Shown here in pieces: positions 59,310 to 64,000 of a DNA stretch of 64,000 bases (positions are counted from its first letter, which is position 1; every line of letters begins with the position of its first letter). Position numbers and translations under genes: made by a program. The notes beneath the pieces are model-generated. The model was given only the letters and a program-made list of their open reading frames with translations. It made no database searches and was not told the DNA's origin. Source of the DNA: Megalobrama amblycephala (taxonomy: Eukaryota > Chordata > Actinopteri > Cypriniformes > Xenocyprididae); the NCBI RefSeq assembly GCF_018812025.1, contig NC_063057.1, positions 21,313,138 to 21,377,137 of the forward strand. The letters run 5' to 3'.

Positions 59310-59528
59310 TCTTTTTTTTAAACACAGTCCTTTGTTTCGGATGAAGTCCCGGATGTTTTGGATTGTTCGTCCATGCAGTATTTTTTTCTCCACATTTTTG
59401 CACGAATGCCATTCCTTTAGAGAGGCAAGATGCCCCTTGATTATGTGAGTTTTAAAGTGCCTGAAAACGGCTTCCACTTCTTGCTTTGCCCATGCTTGGC
59501 TTTTTTACATAGTTTGACTTCATAGGTG
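59310..59528 (-). pseudogene. Recombinase-like gene remnant, C-terminal domain exon
   Basis: Acceptor TTTCTTTGTAG at 59530-59529. The frame WAKQEVEAVFRHFKTHI, then KGHLASLKEWHSCKN and GRTIQNIRDFIRNKG, matches the small C-terminal helical domain that follows the tyrosine-recombinase domain in a multi-copy fish protein family. A stop or shift upstream of WAKQ (near 59495) breaks continuity with the first codons of the exon. It lies on the same strand as, and downstream of, the recombinase exons. Confidence 0.5.
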
Positions 59529-59689
59529 CTACAAAGAAACAAGATCAAAATCTTAAATTTAAACCATTTTTTTCTAAATGATCTTACAAATTCAGCGTAT
59601 ACATTTGTTTGCAGTGACCACAGTATGGTTAACTGCATCTGCAACTCCGTTTGTTTCCATAGGTTCAGACTTTAACTTTCATTACACAC

Positions 59690-59759
59690 CAGAAGTGTCA
59701 TCCAGATGTTGCTCATCTTCACATGAATCTTCACTGTTACTCTCATTCTTCACTCTCTT
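59690..59759 (-). pseudogene. Recombinase-like gene remnant, acidic linker exon
   Basis: Bounded by acceptor TTTGCAG and a weak donor CTTCTG/GTGTGT. One frame reads KRVKNESNSEDSCEDEQHLD, an acid/Ser-rich linker of the kind found between the recombinase and C-terminal domains of this family. The phase-1 frame predicted from the upstream donor runs EESEE and then stops, so a small indel is inferred. Confidence 0.4.
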
Positions 59760-61232
59760 CTGCAAATTCTAGATGAGGGGGACATATGCAATAAAAAAAA
59801 TTAAATGGGTATAAAAACATAGATCTGATTGTGTGGCTTATTTACTAAATTATGTAGTTTATTGTTACAAACACACCCACAAATTGTATTCTGGGCTGAA
59901 CAATATTTGCATGCAATATTTTTTTTTATTTTTTTATTTTTTATTTTTATTTTTTTTTTGAAGTGCCCATATTATGCTCATTTACAAATTGGCAGCTAGA
60001 ATACATTCACATAAATTTAAGTTTAATAAAACATTTTTCTCATACTATACAGCAGGTGTTCCCAACCACATTCCTGTAACCCCCCAACACTGTACGTTTT
60101 GGATGTCTTCTTTGGCTTAAAATTTAATTTTTACGTATTTCTAAATTCAAATAATAATAAAACATACGTAGAACAATATTTACCAATGACGTGCATAAAA
60201 CAGTCTGTAATTGTTTAAATAATGCCGCTTCTGTGCCACTTCTGCAGTGCTAAGATTCATTTTTTGATGATTTCTTTTGATTGGTAACAGTCTGATTGGG
60301 TCTTATTGTTCTTATTGTAACTGAATTTAATGTTTAACATTTAAAAACAAATATGCATACTTTTAATATGATTAGGGGAAAAAAAAATCTTATAATGGTA
60401 AAAAGGCAAGGCAATTTTATTTGTATAGCACATTTCATACACAATGGTAATTCAAAGTGCTTTACATAAAGAAGAACCAAATACATAATAATAATAATAA
60501 AACACATAAGAAATGGATATAAAAAGGCCCCTGGAAATTAATTTAAAGTAATGGGAAAGTTAATGTCTGTTATTAAAGAGAAAGTGCTCCAAAGTGAGTT
60601 TGGAGTAAAAACATGTTATTAAATGTTGTCTTTTGTTGGACAATGATAATAAATGCTTCTCATGTCTGGAAAGAAGTGTTGCTTTTTTTAAATGTACATA
60701 AATGACTCAAACTTGCAGTGCTTTTAGATTTGACAAGCTGCTAAAAAAGTAAATAGATAAAATCGCGATTTCCAGAATGGTAACTTTAACCACATTACCA
60801 GTACATTAGCAACATGCAAATTAAACATTTAGAAAGACGATTTACAAATATCACTAAAAATATCATGATATCATGGATCATGTCAGTTATTATCACTCCA
60901 TCTGCCATTTTTCACTGTTGTTCTTGCTTGCTTACCTAGTCTGATGATTCAGCTGTGCACAGATCCAGACGTTAATACTGGCTGCCCTTGTCTAATGCCT
61001 TGAACATGGGCTGGCATATGCAAATATTTCGGGTGTACATATTAATGATCCCGAGTGTTACGTAACAGTTGAGATTCGCCTGTTCTTCAGAGGTCTTTTA
61101 AACAAATGAGATTTACATAAGAAGGAGGAAACAATGGTGTTTGAGACTCACTGTATGTCATTTCCATGTACTGAACTCTTGTTATTCAACTATGCCAAGA
61201 TAAATTCAATTTTCAATTCAAGGGCACCTTTA
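59760..61232. other. Intron-like sequence with repeat fragments
   Basis: A hAT-type end CAGGTGTTCCCAACCACATT starts near 60052 without a partner. 60398-60480 is the complement of an L2-like 3' end (AAGTGCTTTACATAAA, TTTGTATAGCACATTTCATA). T-rich runs occur at 59918-59958. No gene is seen. Confidence 0.45.
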
Positions 61233-61565
61233 AAGGGATGTTTAACCCAAAAATGAGAGAACCTGTATTAATTTAATTTAACTTTCTTCTGCTAAACACA
61301 GATGATATTTTGAAGAATGTGGTTAACCAAACAGGGAAGCCACTGACTTCCATATTATTGACAATAATGGATGATTAATACCTTTAATCAAAGACAACTC
61401 AAAGAATACTAATTAAGTTCATTAGTTACTGAAACGTACATGTAGATGAGTTTGGTCAGGGTTTGAGCTAAACTCTGCTGAACCCTGCACTAAGGTATCA
61501 TGAACACTTACACCATGAATGCCATGAAATTGTAAAAAGCGCTATACAAATAACATTGACTTGAC
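61233..61565. mobile_element. MITE and L2 3'-end fragments
   Basis: TTAAAGGGATGTTTAACCCA at 61233 is the end of an abundant cyprinid TTAA MITE; the copy is incomplete. 61525-61562 (TTGTAAAAAGCGCTATACAA, then TTGACTTGAC) is an L2 3' end in plus orientation, like the one at 4575. Confidence 0.55.
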
Positions 61566-61599
61566 CTGCTTAAAAATTACAAAAATGTACATACCTTGG

Positions 61600-62305
61600 T
61601 GTTACGTGGCTGTGTAGTTTGTTTTAAAGACCCATAGGTGGCGTTGAAGCTCTGGATTGGTGGAAGCATGATGACGTCACCGAGTTTCCGGCATAAATAA
61701 GCGAGGATGGCGTCAATGGAGTCTCTCTCGCTGGGCTGGTCTCGCCGGTGTCTCTCTCTCTGCGATTTCTCTCGCTGCGGTCCCTTTTGGAGCATCTATC
61801 GTCCGCTCTCATGGGCCGTTTAGTCTGTGTTTTGTTGTAGTTTTGTTTGTATTCCTGATCTTTCATTGTTTTGTTCGATATGTTTTCTTTATATGGTTAG
61901 TGTTTAATTTTAACAGTAACGGGTAGTGGATTTGCTTAAACAGGTCACTGTTTATTAATGTAGTAAGTATAGTGAAGGAAGCAGAGGCCCGGAAGACTCA
62001 CTCCTTTTGCTTTATCGGAAGCTAGGTAAGAACTATCGGTGAGAATAGCCAGGCAGGCGTTCTTTGTTTCTTTGGCTGTTTTTCCCTACCTGTTTACTGT
62101 TAATTCTTTTGTTAAGATTTTGTCTAATTTTGTATGTAATATTATTTATGAACTGTTTATTCTTCTTTTTATTATAATTAAATGAGGGCGATTTATTGTC
62201 CTGAAAATTGACAACCGTGTCTGTGGCTCTTGCATGTGTGCGGTCCATGTCCTCATTGGAGTTATTATTCTGAACGAGCTGTTAACTCGGACATGGGCCG
62301 TAACA
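61600..62305. mobile_element. Solo LTR, 706 bp
   Basis: It begins TGTTACG and ends CGTAACA with CTTGG on both sides (61595-61599 and 62306-62310), a perfect 5-bp duplication. There is no internal retroelement sequence, so it is the product of LTR-LTR recombination. It sits exactly at the 3' edge of the recombinase-like exon. Confidence 0.85.
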
Positions 62306-62940
62306 CTTGGATTTCATAGAGAGATTTTCCCTGAAGTTCTGCAACATTTCCTTTTTCCAATGCTAAAAGCATCGCGACCTGAACTGTTGCATCAGGGAGT
62401 CTGTAATAATCCCTGTGAACCCTTATATCATGGCCCAAAAAATCAGCGAGTTGGTCCATCTCATTGTTTTTCAGGTTGAGTATTTGTGATGTTGTTTTTG
62501 CAACTGAGTGGATCTCAAGTATTCAGGCTGCTTTGCTCCAGATTCTAACACAGTCATGTCCTCTGAAATGTGTCAGACATTTTGGAACTGCGAACAGGTA
62601 TCCATTTTCATCCAGGACACCGCAAACCTTTCTTTTTTCTACCATCAATTTGAGTGCGTTCACAAGATCTGGGGTCAGCAACTTTCCGGCCTTTCTTTCC
62701 CTTGATTTCAACCCTACTCAAGTAGGAACAAAGACGTTTTTCATAGTCCGAATTCTGGAAGAGTAGATGAGGCATCCCTTTTAAGAAAATTCTTCAGTTG
62801 TATTCTAGAAACTTCTCCAGAACGTCGTCGGTTGAAGATAATTACTCTTGCAAGGTCAGAATAATACTGAATTGAGGCAGATTTTTTCAGTTTGTTGTTG
62901 ACATAGAACGCAAACAAAATGGCGGCGCCCATTGTCCAAA
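62306..62940 (-). pseudogene. Tyrosine recombinase (Crypton-like) gene remnant, catalytic domain
   Basis: Minus-strand blocks in order: ARVIIFNRRRSGEVSRIQLK (62850-62790, with a first catalytic Arg in NRRRSGE); KLLTPDLVNALKLMVEKRKV and YLFAVPKCLTHFRGHDCVRI (about 62680-62540); then NEMDQLADFLGHDIRVHRDY and YRLPDATVQ (62465-62385), holding the LGH and terminal Tyr of the recombinase fold; then LLALEKGNVAELQGKSLYEI. The Lys/His-Arg block before NEMDQ reads QLQKQHH and is out of frame, so the enzyme is dead. The exon ends ATCCAAG and, ignoring the solo LTR, continues CCAAG/GTATGT, a good donor. I infer a transposon-derived multi-exon gene. Confidence 0.6.
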
Positions 62941-63310
62941 TGTCATGGATTTTTTAAATCTTTGATGTGTTTTCTACTACATATTTCAGTAAGAGACATA
63001 ATTTACGTTATATTAAGCCATTCAAGTCTTAACACCAGGGGTTTCCTTTAAAACTAGTGTCTGTAAAAGCAAATGAGATCTAGAGGCGTTTTAAGTCAAA
63101 TCAAATTAGTCTCATAGCACAACACTGCAAATCATTATCTTGTAACAATGGGCATAATGTATACTACAGCAATACAACAGCCTCTATTTTTTAACTCGTA
63201 GAAACAGCAACAAAAGAGGAACCCTTTGGTTTATGCAGGGTGAAACATGCATTTGATGTTATGATTGCATTTAAAAATGCACTTAAGTTACAATACTTCA
63301 CAACGTGGGT
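62941..63310. other. Unassigned sequence upstream of the recombinase-like exon
   Basis: No promoter or exon is defined. AAAATGGCGGCG at 62917-62928, just inside the upstream edge, resembles a YY1 site but occurs within the frame. Confidence 0.3.
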
Positions 63311-64000
63311 TTAAAGGGGGGGTATCACACACAGTTTCTGCCAATCTCATGTTAATCTTGAGTACCTATAGAGTAGTAGTGCATCCTTCATATCTCCAAA
63401 AAGTCTTTAGTTTAATCATATTTATAAAAGATACATACGCTGTACCAAGTATTTCCGAAAACAGCTGAGCGCCTGGAGGCGTGCCATGTGAGCGGAGCTA
63501 AAGAGTCACGAGCACACGCAGCTTTTGTGTAGAGATCGTCTACAAGCTATCAATGGTCAGCTAAACAACTGTATTTAAACACACACAATACACCATTGCA
63601 TTATCCCTGGATAACTTTTGAATCACTATAATAAATATAGCACATAATGAATGATAAATAATAAATTTATGAATTCACTATGTTTGTGTTCTTTACATCA
63701 TATGCACTTAGGCGCCTATTGCCAACAAAACAGTCATTTGAAGCAGTTTTACTCTCCACCTGCTGTTCCGACTCATGACTGGGATCATTATCGCTGTGAC
63801 CGCTCCATCTTACAGTTTCAAACTATCTGTAAATCCAGTGCTGAAAATCGATCTATCTTACTGCAGTGTGTAACAGTGTCTCACAGCAGCCGCCGAGCGA
63901 ACGCTCAGAGTAACGTTATAACATCATTTTCAACACTCTCAAATGTATCTAAAATGATAAACAGAGCTGCGTTACCTCATACTCATGACCGGAAAAGCGG
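63311..64000. mobile_element. TTAA-type repeat, left part; runs off the window
   Basis: TTAAAGGGGGGGTATCACAC begins a repeat of the abundant cyprinid TTAAAGGGG class, continuing through GTACCTATAGAGTAGTAGTG to the window edge. No coding sequence. The right end and duplication lie outside. Confidence 0.55.

Noticed and set aside
1..64000. tRNA genes, tRNA-derived SINEs, rRNA or CRISPR arrays
   Set aside because: No A/B-box pair with a clover-leaf, no rRNA motif and no regularly spaced short repeats were seen by eye. A tRNAscan or SINE library search would be decisive.

Overview
This is a repeat-saturated, AT-rich window from a ray-finned fish genome, most likely a cyprinid. The evidence is an expanded-family fish NLR receptor gene (FISNA-NACHT exon), spliced eukaryotic exons, and the typical teleost mix of L2 and L1 LINEs, a DIRS element, Ty3 relics, hAT, Harbinger-like, piggyBac/TTAA and KDZ transposon relics. 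No bacterial or organellar genes, tRNA, rRNA or CRISPR array were seen.

Layout. 1-4.6 kb: a decayed Ty3-type gag, then a 5'-truncated L2 LINE that carries an inserted 724-bp Harbinger-like MITE. 4.7-12.65 kb: three exons of one minus-strand NLR gene, with phase-compatible junctions. The 5.9-kb intron between exons 2 and 3 holds a gag-only LTR retrotransposon (6914-8878), a decayed DIRS element and a 364-bp MITE. No LRR or B30.2 exon is visible before the window edge. 13.3-33.1 kb: a nested stack inside one hAT element bounded by an 8-bp target duplication. An L1-type LINE inserted into the hAT, and a 13.65-kb LTR element (identical-length 930-bp LTRs, tRNA-Lys1,2-type primer site, 4-bp target duplication) inserted into the L1. 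That LTR element carries a TTAA-flanked transposon and a small hAT MITE. 34-47 kb: further hAT elements, a KDZ transposase relic, LINE fragments, a PHD-like zinc-finger tail, a 143-bp perfect-looking hairpin, and a fragment of an LTR related to the 13.65-kb element. 47.9-51.4 kb: a nearly intact L2 LINE with one frameshift. 52.6-53.6 kb: a Ty3 pol relic. 55-57.6 kb: two more non-autonomous transposons. 58-63 kb: a decayed hAT transposase, a DUF4806-like exon, and a minus-strand spliced tyrosine-recombinase (Crypton-like) gene remnant whose exon/donor junction is interrupted by a 706-bp solo LTR.

The only conventional host gene supported is the NLR gene. The recombinase-like gene may be a domesticated or dead transposon gene. 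The strongest candidates for something little described are the large LTR element whose LTRs differ by only about 2% while its 12-kb interior has no long reading frame, and the short gag-only LTR element with an in-frame amber codon and repeat-rich tail. Everything comes from reading the sequence; family names rest on remembered motifs, and no database search was run.
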